NCBI RefSeq assembly: GCF_036370855.1
Contig: NC_088098.1
Span: 205,451,336 to 205,515,335, forward strand
Direction: 5' to 3'
Source of the DNA: Dromaius novaehollandiae
Taxonomy: Eukaryota; Chordata; Aves; Casuariiformes; Dromaiidae
DNA: 64,000 nt
The notes below the pieces were generated by a model that saw nothing but the letters and a program-made list of their open reading frames with translations, had not been told where the DNA came from and did no database searches. The position numbers and the translations under genes were made by a program. This document shows positions 47,101 through 59,134 of this stretch, piece after piece. Each line of letters begins with the position of its first letter. The stretch's first letter is position 1.

Positions 47101-50100
47101 CAAGAATCCAACACTTAATTTCATTTGATGAAGTAGAAAGTCTATGACTGAGCACAGAGCTGGGACCAGATATATCAGGCTTAGAGCTTTCCCACTGAAT
47201 CATTATTCTTTTCCTTTTCCAGACACATTCAGGTTTGAAAGGGTTCCTCTGCAGCATCTCTGGGGTATGCTTTGTTTTGCAATTCACAACTGTGCTTGTG
47301 AAGTAAATACCAATAACTCTCACACAGAGCGTATAAAACCTTTGCCTGGCAGCACGTATGACAGCTTTGCTGCTCTCTTGCACTGCTCTAGCTACATTTT
47401 CTAACCTTCACCCACCACTTCTAGGGATGTGAGACTGGTTTGATCTTTGTCCCTGTTCAGTCTGTTCTGAATCTCAGCAGAGCGGGAATCGCGGAGGGAT
47501 GCCTGCTGTTGTGTGCCTCTTGTGAAAGGGACGCATGCCTCCTGGGGATTAAACCTAACTTGTTTGAAATGACTACACTCTTTTTCACATAGTCCTGTGG
47601 CTAAATCGATGCATGGCACTTTGAACATATACCTCAAAGAGTTGGAACATTATTTTTTTTTACCTTTTTACTAGAGAAAAGAGTGAAGCTCTTTAACATC
47701 TTATAATTATTATAATTTGCTTTGAGATTTTCTCTCATTGTACCCTTTGGTCACTTAATAACTCATTTAAACTTTTAAGTGAAATCATTCCTTTTTTTGT
47801 TTCACATAGAGACCAAAAGGAAAAGGATGAAGAGCTGCCTTCTCTTTGTCAAGCTCTTTTTCCTTTATATGTATCCTTTTCTAGTGATTGATCTTTCTTT
47901 TGCCACCAGACACTCCTCTGATTAATTGCCTCAGTCAGTCTTCTCCTATGGTGTATAATATTTGCATAAAAAAGAAAAAAATAAAAGCACAATTAAGAAA
48001 CAAAAGGCTTCTAATGCCTTCTTATTTTTCTTGTATACGTTAAAGGTAACATAAAGTGATGAGTTCCTTGTGTTAGTGCTTCATAACAGTCTGCAACATT
48101 TATTGCTATTTTTAAATAACTTCCTAAAATAATCACTCACTTGAGGAAATACATAATAATAAAAAATTACATGAAGATGCTAAGATAGTGTAACATGTTA
48201 AAGAAGTGAAAAACTTATTGTATAACCTGCCCATTCCATAGTCTTTGCTGTTATTCTCCAGAGAGAATTCTCCCTTACTGTTTTCTATTATAGTATAATA
48301 AGATTATATGAGGATTCAGAATACAGATTTATTCAGTCTCTTTGTTAGTTTCTTCCCGGTATTGTCATTCATGTCAATATTTTTAAATCACTGTAGATGC
48401 GATATATGTGTATACATATATTTGGATATGTATACATGGATATGTATGTGTTTACATGCAGAGACAATCTTGAGAAGAGTAGATATTAGAGACTGAAGGA
48501 ACCATAAAAGTTAACATGATACATTCTTCCTGTTTTAATCTCACAAAAACATTTCTTAAATGATGAATGTTTACAAATCATCCTGAAAGTCATCCTGCTT
48601 ACAGTGAGCTTCTTGCTGACTGCAGAAAGTCACATCCTCGGCAGGCTAAATTGGCATCTCTCCGTCAGTAGCCATAGAGCTACACCAGAGGACAATCTGT
48701 CCCCATACAAACATAAATCATACAGGCACTGATTTTTCATAGCCTCGAACCCAAAGTAATCTGTTTTATGTAGGGGGAGCAAAGATACAGAATGAGTGCA
48801 ACTCTCATAGAAATCTTAATAGCCATTGTTCACAAACAGGAATGAGCACTCCCAGTGCTGGGCTCCACAGAATTCAGTTCAAGGGATTTAACAGAAACAG
48901 AGAAGCATTGAAATATTCAGAATCTTAAAAGAAAAACATTAAAAAACACAAAATAACAAGATTTTTTCTCCAGGGATTTGTTTGTAGATATTGCTTTGGA
49001 CAGAATTACCAGGAAAAGGTAGTAATGGCTTGTTTTCCTACCATATATCTAGGGTTTGCTATAGTACCTGAACAAGTGTTAACCCTCTATGACACTGATA
49101 CTGACTCTACTAAAAAGCCTAAATGTGTTATAAATTGTATGCATGAGCTCAGGGGGTTACAAAAGTCAAAAATACAGAAGAAGAATCTTTGGACTGGTGG
49201 TTTTATTACGAGCATCTGTATCTAGCTAGGCATTTATGCTGCTAACTACCTTTGTTTCAAAAAAAGTCTCATCTGAAAGTAAGCCAAACTCATAAACTCA
49301 AGCCAAATGATTGTTTTGAATAGAAACCAGGAGAAGTTTGACAGTGCCAAGTGGCTTTTGTCTCCACACCAAATGCCAAATATCTATCTTAGTACAGCTT
49401 AGCATTGAAGGAAAACAAAAAATTAATTCTTCTCCCATGGAAAAGAGCAACCTTGATGGCCAGGAACTGATTTGAAACAATCTTGAAATAAAGTTTTGTA
49501 CAAAGCTCCACATGTAAAGCTTTATTTGAAGCTCTAGAATAAAATTATAATTAAGACTTCAAAACATCTTTTTCATTGCATTCAAGAGCTTAAATTGTGT
49601 AACTTATTTGCATTTGCCATAAAAAGAGATGCATATTTTGTATGTTGAAATTAGACTTGTAAAAGTATAAGCTTGTTCACAATGGCAAGTATTACTAACT
49701 CCAATTCTAGCTATGAAACACTAAGTCATTTTTAAGTGGGAGCCAGCTCTCCAGATAGGCTTTCTATATTAATCTTCTAATGCTTATTGTTGCTTTCCCT
49801 TCTAGAGATTATGTTAGAATGGTTGAACTAAGAACTAAGAAAGTCTAAATTTGATTTAAACTAGAATTTAGGATTAATAACTAGAATTAAGTCTGGCATG
49901 AGATTTTAAGTTTAGATTTAATAGCATTAAAAACATGGCTATAATTTTAGCCAGGTTTTTCCAAAAATGTTAGCAATTCCCATGGTTGATATGAGCTTGC
50001 AAGCTTGCAACACTATCTTTAGTATTCAATTTCTCAGTATTAATTATTTCCTAAAGATTTTTTATACCACAATATTCAGAGGACTGCTGTGCTCACACAA

Positions 50101-53100
50101 CCTTGTTGCATTGAACAAAAACATCTTACATTTTGGAAACTTACCTTTGTCAGAGTGACCAAACTTATAAAAAAACACCAGGAACTGAAATTCTGGCTTT
50201 GTCTTATGCTGCAAGAGCAAATGCAGCTCTGCCCGAAGAGGTCAGAATGGCAACTGTTGTGCAGTGCACCCATGTCCTGCTGCCTGGTGCAAATGGTAGG
50301 AGACAAGAACAAGAAAGAAGGAAAAAAAAGATCTGGAACTACTTCACTTTCTAAATAATAACTGAAAAAAAAAAACCAAAACAAGCTGAAACATACACAC
50401 ATGGATTTACTTATATAAGTTTCCCCACAGGTATATATGGTCCAACAAGGTGTGGATATAATTCTTTTCTGAGAGAGTGTTAAATCTCTAAGCTTTCTAG
50501 GTCCTTCAGGATTCTAGTAATCTTTTTCTGATCCAACAAAGCTTCTCCTTATACCACTCTTGCCTCATAGATTAGAGAGGATTAAAGTTATAGTAGTTAA
50601 AATTAAGCATGTGTATAAATGCTTTGCTGCACCAACTTTCTGTAAGAACAAGCCCTCTGTCTTTGGCATCTCTGCTGCTAAATTGTGCCAACAATTGTGC
50701 TAACTAGAACCATAGGTGCTTCACACAAGATATGAGAGCATATTAAAAGCCTTCAAGATTTAATACAATAATTTGAACAACTTGATTCACCTAATGTTAA
50801 TAAATAAGTGCCAGTGAAAGCATATGAATGAGGAAAAAGACTTATAAAAATGCAGTTCTCGCATATACTCAGCTCCCTTGCAAAGCCACATCCTTCCTCT
50901 TTAATGGGGCATTATACAATGTGTCTGCAGCAGAGGAGCCTGCTCCTCTCTGCAATACGGCAGTGTTTCCAAGGGGACCTCCAGACACCTGCCACTGATA
51001 AATGGCAGTGGGCCATGAAGCAGGAGTGTGGAATGACCATATTATGGATTGCTCCTGTTGTGGCCATGTGATCACCCTTAGACTTTTCCACATTTTGCAA
51101 AAGAGTAGAGGGACTTCAGTTACCCATTTTCCATAGATCTCCGCAGACCAGCTCTGTGCAGAGCAAAGCAATAAATATATCCTCTTAACTGACTTCCTTC
51201 TGACCTCCCCCATCCTGACCTCTTCAGGAAAGAGACATCTTACAAATAGCTTTCCATCTCTAGGAACATCTCCTAGTTTTAAGGGTATATTGCATAAATG
51301 CCAATTTCTGTGCTACCTCACACTTCAATTTTTGTAGACTCTCTGACAAATATCATCCAGTTCTGCTGATTGCAGCCACATTTCCAAGTTGCTCTATAAC
51401 TTCTTTATGGACTTCAGTCTTTGTAAAGGCTACACATGAGAAAGGCCATTGGAAGTGGAATTTTCCTGCCATCTAAGTTAATAAAGATCAAATAAAAAAA
51501 AAATCGCTCAACTGCACTGGTACCTCAGCATCTTCCTAAAATGTCAATTCAATTGCTGTTTTATTTACATCTATGAGCTATTATAGCAAGCCAGAATCTC
51601 TGATAGTGTCCATTTTACACTGTTGTAATTCTACTTTTTCATGAGGATTAAAAAGAGAAGCAAGCCCACAGTCCACATGATTTTTAGCATTCTTGAGCCA
51701 AAGAATAAAAAAAAAAAATCCAAATTCTCTTTGATTTTTGTTGCAATTTTCACAGCATCAGTTTCAAAAGACTCCAGCATTAAATATGGAATGTATTTGG
51801 TTCAAAGAACAGGAAAGAACAATTCATTCACCAGAGAGCTTGTACAGGAGCATAGGATTAGAAATTTAGATGCAGCCACTCAAAGGTTACAGTAGATTAA
51901 TTTATGCTGCCTCGTGGAAGTGTCTGAAACCTGCTTTGATCTGCATGCTGTTCCAGTGACTCCTCACTGCCAGGACTCAGGCTAGCTAGTTTCAAACTCC
52001 CTTGAATATATAAAAAATGTTCCAGTCATGCATGTATATATGCAGAAGTGCTTGAGTATATGAGCGAGATGGCAGCCATTCGGCCCTGCATTTGAGATTT
52101 TGAGAAGAATTTGTCAAAGAGAAAAACATGCCTCCACCATGGTGCAAAAACTCCGGCCCTCTTTCTAGAGCAGTACAGTATTCACAGCTTCTGTGGATGA
52201 GCCACAAATGGGGTCATGAGACTGACGTGTAATACACAAAAAAGCTATAGCACATACCACCAAGAGTGACTGGCTAAGTGTAGGCCTAGGCAAGACATCA
52301 CATTGAATTGCAGATTAAATACTATTCTCCTCTTTGTAACACTCAGAAAAAGATTTAAAGATTTAAATTTAAATTATCTAAAGTTTTGTTATGTCTTTAG
52401 GAGGAGAGTAGATAAAAATACCTGTGGAGAAATAGAAGTATATTTTTATTTTTTTTTAGGAAAAAGCCAACTTGTCCATCCAAAGAGCGGGAACCAGCCC
52501 TAAAGGAAAGTCTTTCTTCTGAAAGACACACTTCTGAAAGCCCCTCTACATTTGCAAGAGTATGATCTATACAACACGAAGATGAAGACAAAACTTGCCT
52601 GGACTAAAAAACTCAGATTTTCCTTTCATTGCTAGCTATATCTTTCTCTATTTATCTTTCACAGTAAAGTTTCTTCTGAGGATATCAGTACTCAGTTTGG
52701 TGGTGGGCCCAGAATATATCCTTCCACGTGGCACAATGAGAAAACACAGAAAATTTTGTATTGGTCTTTTGCCTTTTCCTTTCACCTTTTACTGCCTACC
52801 TGCTTCCTTCTGCTTTTTCTCTCTGACAATACTATGAAGAGCATACCATTTTTGAGGGGAGCAAAAAGCTGTTTCTTAGCCTGGTGCATGCTTTGCCCAG
52901 ACATTTGGGAGCAAACTGCTTCTTGTCTTTGCCCTTGAGTCCTACCCTGTGCAAAGACAAGTAGAGCTGATACAGAAAGATATAGGGAAACATCTGTAAC
53001 GGCAGCATTTTCTCTTCCTGGGGAGCACAGGCTCCCTCTCTGGGGCAAGGCAGGCTCTGAGCAGTTAAGGTATGAGGTGCTTTTCCTGATAGATGCGTGC

Positions 53101-56100
53101 AAGGGAGAGGGGAGGAACGGAACTAAAGTAGCAGCAGAAAAAATGTGGAAATCAGTAGAGAAAAGAAGGGAGGGGACAGACTAAAATGTTTGAGCATGTC
53201 TGGCCTAGAACTTTCCATAATCTCTTTCTTCCTTACTTTTTGCTCTATTTTTATAGGAATAATTGTATGTATCCTTCAGGTAGGAACAGATAACAACCAG
53301 CATGAGATTAGATGGAGAAACCATTCAAAGAATGTTTCATGGATTGTCAATTACAATCAGTGAGCAGTGAACTAGGTATCGACGACTGGCTGCTTTGCAA
53401 ATATGCGAACTGTACAAAGTGGTCTTAAGGGGAGTGAGTGAAATTCACTTGACAATTCACTTGACATAAAGACAGTTGAAAAGGTGACAAGACGTTTTTG
53501 TGTGTCTAACATATAATTCACTGATACATAGAAAGCCCTTTATGCTAAAGATAAATAACAATGTTATCGAGAAAATTACCAAAAATGTCCTAAACTTGAC
53601 ATAAGTGAGTTGATGAATATTTTTCATTTACTAGATAATCAGTACAAGATATAAATAGTATTTAAGATATGATTTTTGAAGAGAGCAAGTAATTGAAAGT
53701 GATACTTGATTAGGAAAAAAAGAATCTAGGCTTCCAAGGAGCTAATTTAAAGGGAATTCATCTGAGTTTTAGATACCTGGAGCACGTTGGAAGGATTTAT
53801 TTTTGCACCAATGACTGCTAAAGAGCTTCCTAGATGCATCCTGGAAAGAACAGCAAAGTCAACACAGGAGAGAGATGTAACTGTTCTTCTGCAGATCCCA
53901 TCAAGCTAACATCTGATGAGGTTTAGTTTGTTCTGTGAGCCCTTTGTGTGACAGAAGAGGATTTCTTTCAGTGTTAAAATACTGTTTCCAATACCTTCCC
54001 TTCTTAGCTGGTCTGTGAGCTGCTTGTTATGATATGATGACTCTACAAGCTTTCACTGCCTTTGTTAAAATCTTTAACATTTTTCCTGTAGTTTTGAAAT
54101 ACTCTTTTTAGGTGATACCTTAGCTGCTGATTCAGTAGCATGACAAAGCGATTTGCAATGAAAGGCAGAGGCAGGTACTGAAGAAATAGTTCTGTTATCG
54201 ACTAATGAATTGACAGTAGGAATTACACATGACAGAAAAACGTGCGTTGAGGAATGGATTCTCTCATGTCTAATAAGGCGTGAAGCCTACCTGAATCTGT
54301 CTCCAAAACTACTTCATTCCTAATACAGCTTTCCTGTATTGATTCTCTCTTATGTACTGTGCTCATTCCAGATCATTTCTTTGCTTGGGGACATTCTTAC
54401 TCAGGTACACATTTTCATGAGCTGTGCAGGGCACGACACTTTTGGACATCCATCCAGCTGAAATTGGCAATTGGTTCAAAAATTGCTCAGCATTTTGAGA
54501 GATACAGGTATACATACAGAAAGAGTATGATCATATGAGCCTTATTTCTATAGGAATCAAAATTACAAAAGAAGAATTGTGTTTGTAAATGAAAGAACCA
54601 CAATCTGTGGGAGATAAATGACCATATGTATCAGGGATGAATGTGTGTGTAGATCATGAATTCATCTATTAACTAGTTTTTTAACATAGAGTTGACATCA
54701 GTCTGCTTTTACTCAAGCTGTTCATAATACATGTATTCTGGCAAATCTCCATAATACATAGTATATTGAAAAGCAATAAGTATACTTAAGTTTACATATC
54801 AAACATCTCAAATTAATTGCCATAACAGGAGTCTGGAAAAAGATATACAAATATATTCTAAATAAAAATACTCTTTTGGTAGATTTACATCAATTCCCTA
54901 GGATCTTTTAGTTCCTCATTAGGGCTGGGTGCAGAAAATCCCTTGGTGTGGTTGCATTAAAACATCATTGCACATTAATGATGATTATTTTTCACATAGA
55001 ATATGAAATTTCCCAGTGTGAAGTGAAGAAATCCCACAGTATGATCTAGATGGTCCTGAGCCAGCTATATAACTTGTGCCTTTTGGCCTTCTTTACTAAT
55101 CAAAAGCCTCTGGCATATTTTATGATCTGAATAATATAAGAGAAAATAAATACAGTAAGAGTTAAGGACAGGCGTTTGTTTTGTTTTTTGCTTGATCATT
55201 GTATTTTTTAAACCAAAAGTTATTTTCTTACAAGGTCTTTCCAGTCTCCATTAATCATTTCTTTAGCTAAGTCTGCCCGTTAGCATATTTCTGCCTGCCA
55301 TTACGTGCTCCTAGAAGTTTCTTGAAGCGGCCCACGCATTTGTTTTTGACAGAGGTTGGCCTTAAGACAAAATCATCCATTCAAATCAATAACCATCATG
55401 CAACAATTGTTGACTAAGCTAATGTCTTCTCCTCAGAATAACAATCCAGTGGGAATACTGTGTAATTTTACAATTTGCTTTTGTATCAGGACACAGCTGT
55501 ATAATCCCACTCTGTCTCTTGCCACCTTGTGGCTGTTTTGCATCATTGCAATCAGTTATGTCAGGGCGCACACTGAAGGTTGTTGTTTTCCTTTGCTTAA
55601 ATCAAATATTTAAGAATGTTCTCCTCCTCTAATTCAGTTACCTACCTGCTAGCTGCTATAACTGAAATTTATATCTGACAAATTACTTTAAGCAGAATAA
55701 CCTTTTCTGTCCCTTTTAGGAAAAGATGATGAACCTGTTGTTTACTACACGCTTTGAGCTTGATGTATCATGTCAGATATACTTTCTTTGTGTTGACTTT
55801 GTCTTGAGAACTCAGCTAAGAGTGTCTTAAAAACACATGATGGACAATATGAAAGCACCTTTCAGAGCATTTCTTGAAAATTAAAGTATTGAACCTCTAA
55901 AAAAGACAAAACAATCTACTCTACTAAGAAAACCAAAGACCGTTCCCTCTTCCCTTCTTCCAAAGTCCAAGTTGGAGTAGGTCAACAAAAGGACCAGTAC
56001 TGATTATTGTTGTGCTTAATTTGAAAGCCAAGCACCTTGTGACAGCACAGAGTTACATACTTTGGCTACCTCTGTAGATCATAGGTAGTTCACAATGTAA

Positions 56101-56200
56101 GCTAGGCATCTGAATGCCAGAGAAACCATCTGCATCCTGGCCTGGAAGTAGGACTTTTTTTTCACTTGGAATTCATACATATCTTTGGAGTCTCTCTTAT
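44160..56200. other. long gene-poor stretch
   Basis: About 12 kb without a recognisable gene, RNA or large repeat. The open frames are 60-126 codons, occur on both strands in overlapping positions and show no domain. Visible simple sequence is an A-rich run with CC interruptions at 45581-45614 and alternating TA/TG-rich DNA near 48400-48450. Diverged repeats that I cannot recognise by eye may well be present. Confidence 0.45.
45581..45614. repeat. A-rich tract
   Basis: Runs of A interrupted by CC and CCCC. It may be an eroded poly-A tail, but no retroposon body was recognised upstream. Confidence 0.6.
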
Positions 56201-56209
56201 GTTTAAGTC

Positions 56210-56238
56210 ATATAAATATATATATATATATATATATT
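56210..56238. repeat. (TA)n microsatellite
   Basis: A run of TA units interrupted once by an extra A at its start. Confidence 0.85.
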
Positions 56239-56354
56239 TAACTAAAAAAAGATATAGAAAGTGAGACTGCTCCTTTTATTCAGTTTACAAGTAATCTCAT
56301 TCCGTGTGGTTAAAGTGGTTTTAAGTTTCACCTTAAAACTGGAAATTTTAACCT

Positions 56355-56560
56355 CGCTCTATAGACCAGTGGTTAAAGCCTTTGGGAAGGAAGAGAGACC
56401 TGGAGCCCCTTCATTAATCTAATCAATACTGAATATTAAAGTATTCACAAAGTGGAGCACCTGGTCTTTTCCATCTCCCAGATGAATGCATCAACCATTT
56501 TAATTACATTCATTTTGTCTTTTATGACAAATGGATGTTCATTGATCCCATATAAAGTGG
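56355..56560 (+). other. SINE-like head followed by candidate conserved element
   Basis: ACCAGTGGTTAAAGCC followed by GAGAGACCTGGAGCC resembles the tRNA-like head of a MIR-type SINE. The segment at about 56480-56555 that follows (ATGAATGCATCAACC, TTTAATTACATTC, TGACAAATGGATGTTCATTG) looks like a conserved, homeodomain-motif-rich element and not like a known SINE body. Both labels are impressions from sequence composition. Confidence 0.25.
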
Positions 56561-56639
56561 AGTGATTTTAGCTTAAGAAAAAATGAAGAGAAAAGCACTT
56601 CCTTTCCCTAGACTCCACCTCAGCACTGAAATTAGGGGA

Positions 56640-56745
56640 TCATCGTAGGAAGCATATATTCCAATTCTGTAAACAGAAGGAGCAGAACATCTACCTCCTA
56701 TATCCTGGGCACATGGTTTTTCCACTGAGCTATTAGGTAAAAATA
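56640..56745 (-). repeat. possible tRNA-derived SINE relic, minus strand
   Basis: On the minus strand the segment reads TAATAGCTCAGTGG, close to a tRNA A box (TRGCNNAGYGG). It continues into a CCCAGGATATAGGAGGTAG region in the place where a B box would lie; this part is degenerate. The call is weak. Confidence 0.25.
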
Positions 56746-56749
56746 CATC

Positions 56750-58275
56750 AAGGAAGGGATAGGAGCCCTATCCCTATTCCTAGCTTTGCTTTGTGTGGAA
56801 CCAAATTGTGTTGAGTATGCTCTGAGAAAGTTCACAGAAACTAGCTCCGTTGGTGAGATAAACAAAGGAAGGTTGAGGTTATGAACTGGAATGTGACTGA
56901 AGCATGAATTAGGTTTGGAGCGTCTCAGTTTTAGCATGGTTCAGCTCAGGTGTGCTACAGGGTTTTGGAGGTGCACATCCTCTGAGCATTTGCAATAACA
57001 AATAGCCAAGTACTTCAGTATCTTTGTATACTGTCTATTTTGCAAGATATTGAATCAATACATTATTTTTTCCTTCATGATAATTTACTGTATCTTTTCT
57101 TATTCCTCTAATTTGGAGCTGTTTTTCTTCCCAGATAAAATCTTCACAAAGTTATCAGTTATGTGGGAGTTCCTAGCAGGTGAGGCTTTAATTATTCATT
57201 TTGATGAGCGTGACCGCTGCTGTGAGATAGCCCCAGGAGGATTAAAAAAGGACCATTTGGTAATAAATATTCATCAATTTGTAATGTTTTGTTCTGATCC
57301 ATGTCCCAGTACCCATCAATGGCTGGACATGTCCACCATCCATACATAATATCTCCTTTAACCATCATTTTACAACATCAAAATCATGCTTTGGGCCATC
57401 TTGAAACAGAAAATCAACAGATTTTTAAAGTCACCTTGTCAACTCTAAGACTACATTTCAGCCTCATAAGTCCCTAAACTACTTTTATATGCTTATTAAA
57501 ACTTATAAATGATGCTTCTACTTCAGTGGAGTTGCTCTCATTTACACTGTAAGATGTTTTGGTTCGTTCTTTGTAAGTGGAAGTTATGCAGAATGGAAAG
57601 AGGTGTGGAAAAAATGATAGTGGCAGCCCAGAGCATGTAATTAAAGGGATAAGGATGATTGTTGGGAGGTATCCCCAACCCTAACCAGACAGTGAGTAAT
57701 CAAATAAAATGGATTTGGAATCTAGTGATGCTGTTTATTTCTTACGTTATCAAGCGAATTTATACAATTCTTGTCAATGTGATTTTGCATCTTTTTTTTC
57801 TAAGCCATAGAAACATGAAAACCATACCAACACCAAATATGTGTGAGGATATGAATCATCAAAATTTTTAACAGGTGTTTCAACTTGTCATTTTTATTTC
57901 TTCAAGTCAACCCCTGATTCCTGAAAAAGAATTGAAAACTAAATGAAGATTGGCAATGTCTTTCTCATTTTAAACAAAACCATGGAGGAGCGAAACTTTT
58001 GACTGACAGGTGCTACTTCTATAAGTGTTGATGAGACATTAACACAGAAATGCTAGGCTGAACTGAGTTTGCCATCATGGAGAAGGAACATGGAGAAGAA
58101 CATGGAACTCAATATGAGGTTATAGTTACTACAAATCAGCATGTCTCCTTAGACATCAGTTATATTTTGTTTGTTTGTTTGTTTCGAGCTTCTTTATTTC
58201 TCCTTTTTCTGATGGAAAAGAATATAAGGTTCTTCAAATGCAATTGAAAAGTATGAAGACAGGGAAAAAGGGAAG
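56750..58275. other. stretch without recognisable genes
   Basis: AT-rich with small, featureless open frames. A short (TTTG)n run lies near 58166-58185. Confidence 0.5.
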
Positions 58276-58298
58276 ATAAGTTGTCAAGGGATAACAGT

Positions 58299-59130
58299 TG
58301 TCAAAACTGACAGTTGACAGGCACCACATAGGCAAGTGTGGGACACCGGATGGTGCAGCCTATAGAGGAGGGCTTTGCTCTGGGGTGCTCCCCAAGAGCT
58401 AAGGAACCCCAGCTGCACCACGGGCTGGCGCCACCACACTGTGGGGTTGCTGTAGCCTGGGGGCACACCTTCTACTGACCCCATGACGAGCCCAGACAAA
58501 GGAGAAGTGACACCGCAGACCCACACCATAGACATCTTGGTGCTGTGGAGCCATTCCATGCAGAATGACCTGCACATTGTTACCCATGAGCTGGGCTGTG
58601 GGCTGAGCATGAGGTGACCTGCTGATGTGCACACTGGTATTGACTGGAGCCATGCAGCCTTGATATGGCTGTGGGCTGGCATCATCCTGACTGGATATAA
58701 AAGAGAGTAAGCTACATAGGTTTGGTGTGGACTTGAAGCCATGGTCAGTTGGCCTGTGGACCTGAGCACCCACCTGTCAGTGATCAGTGGGGACACCTCT
58801 GATGTCAACAGTGTGCTGAGGAGAAACCGGGGGAAATTAGACTGGATGGGTGGCCTATAAAGGGCAAGAGGTCACTGTACTATGCACCCATTGCTTAAGA
58901 ATCCATGGAAGACTATACCAGAGGGGTGGCCGGTCATTGTACCATGTATCCATGATTTAATTATAGGCCTCTCTCATATATATAAAATCATATATATATA
59001 TATATATTTATACACACATACACACACACACACATATATGTACGTATGTATATTCAGTTCTATCTTCAGCTTTACTATACTTTTAGCTTTGTTGTGACCT
59101 CTTATCTCTAATAAATTCTCATACTTGACA
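58299..59130 (+). mobile_element. unclassified LTR-like element
   Basis: A GC-richer block (about 58.31-58.86 kb) is followed by microsatellite-containing DNA, flanked by AT-rich sequence. It holds two TATA-like boxes, GGATATAAAAGAG near 58693 and GCCTATAAAGGG near 58851, and an AATAAA signal near 59110. The ends read TGTCAA (58299) and TTGACA (59125-59130), a 6-bp inverted repeat with TG...CA termini, as in LTRs. A second TGTCAA at 58282 is an alternative start. No target-site duplication or internal retroviral gene is evident. A 174-codon frame on the minus strand (58808-58284) is, I think, incidental. The family is unknown; it could also be a non-LTR or satellite-like element. Confidence 0.4.
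58974..59054. repeat. compound (TA)n/(CA)n microsatellite
   Basis: TATA runs, a (TA)n array and a (CA)n array follow each other inside the LTR-like element. Confidence 0.85.
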
Positions 59131-59134
59131 AATG

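Noticed and set aside
58284..58808. 174-codon minus-strand open frame
   Set aside because: Lies entirely within the LTR-like element, opposite to its apparent orientation, and shows no domain. Probably incidental.
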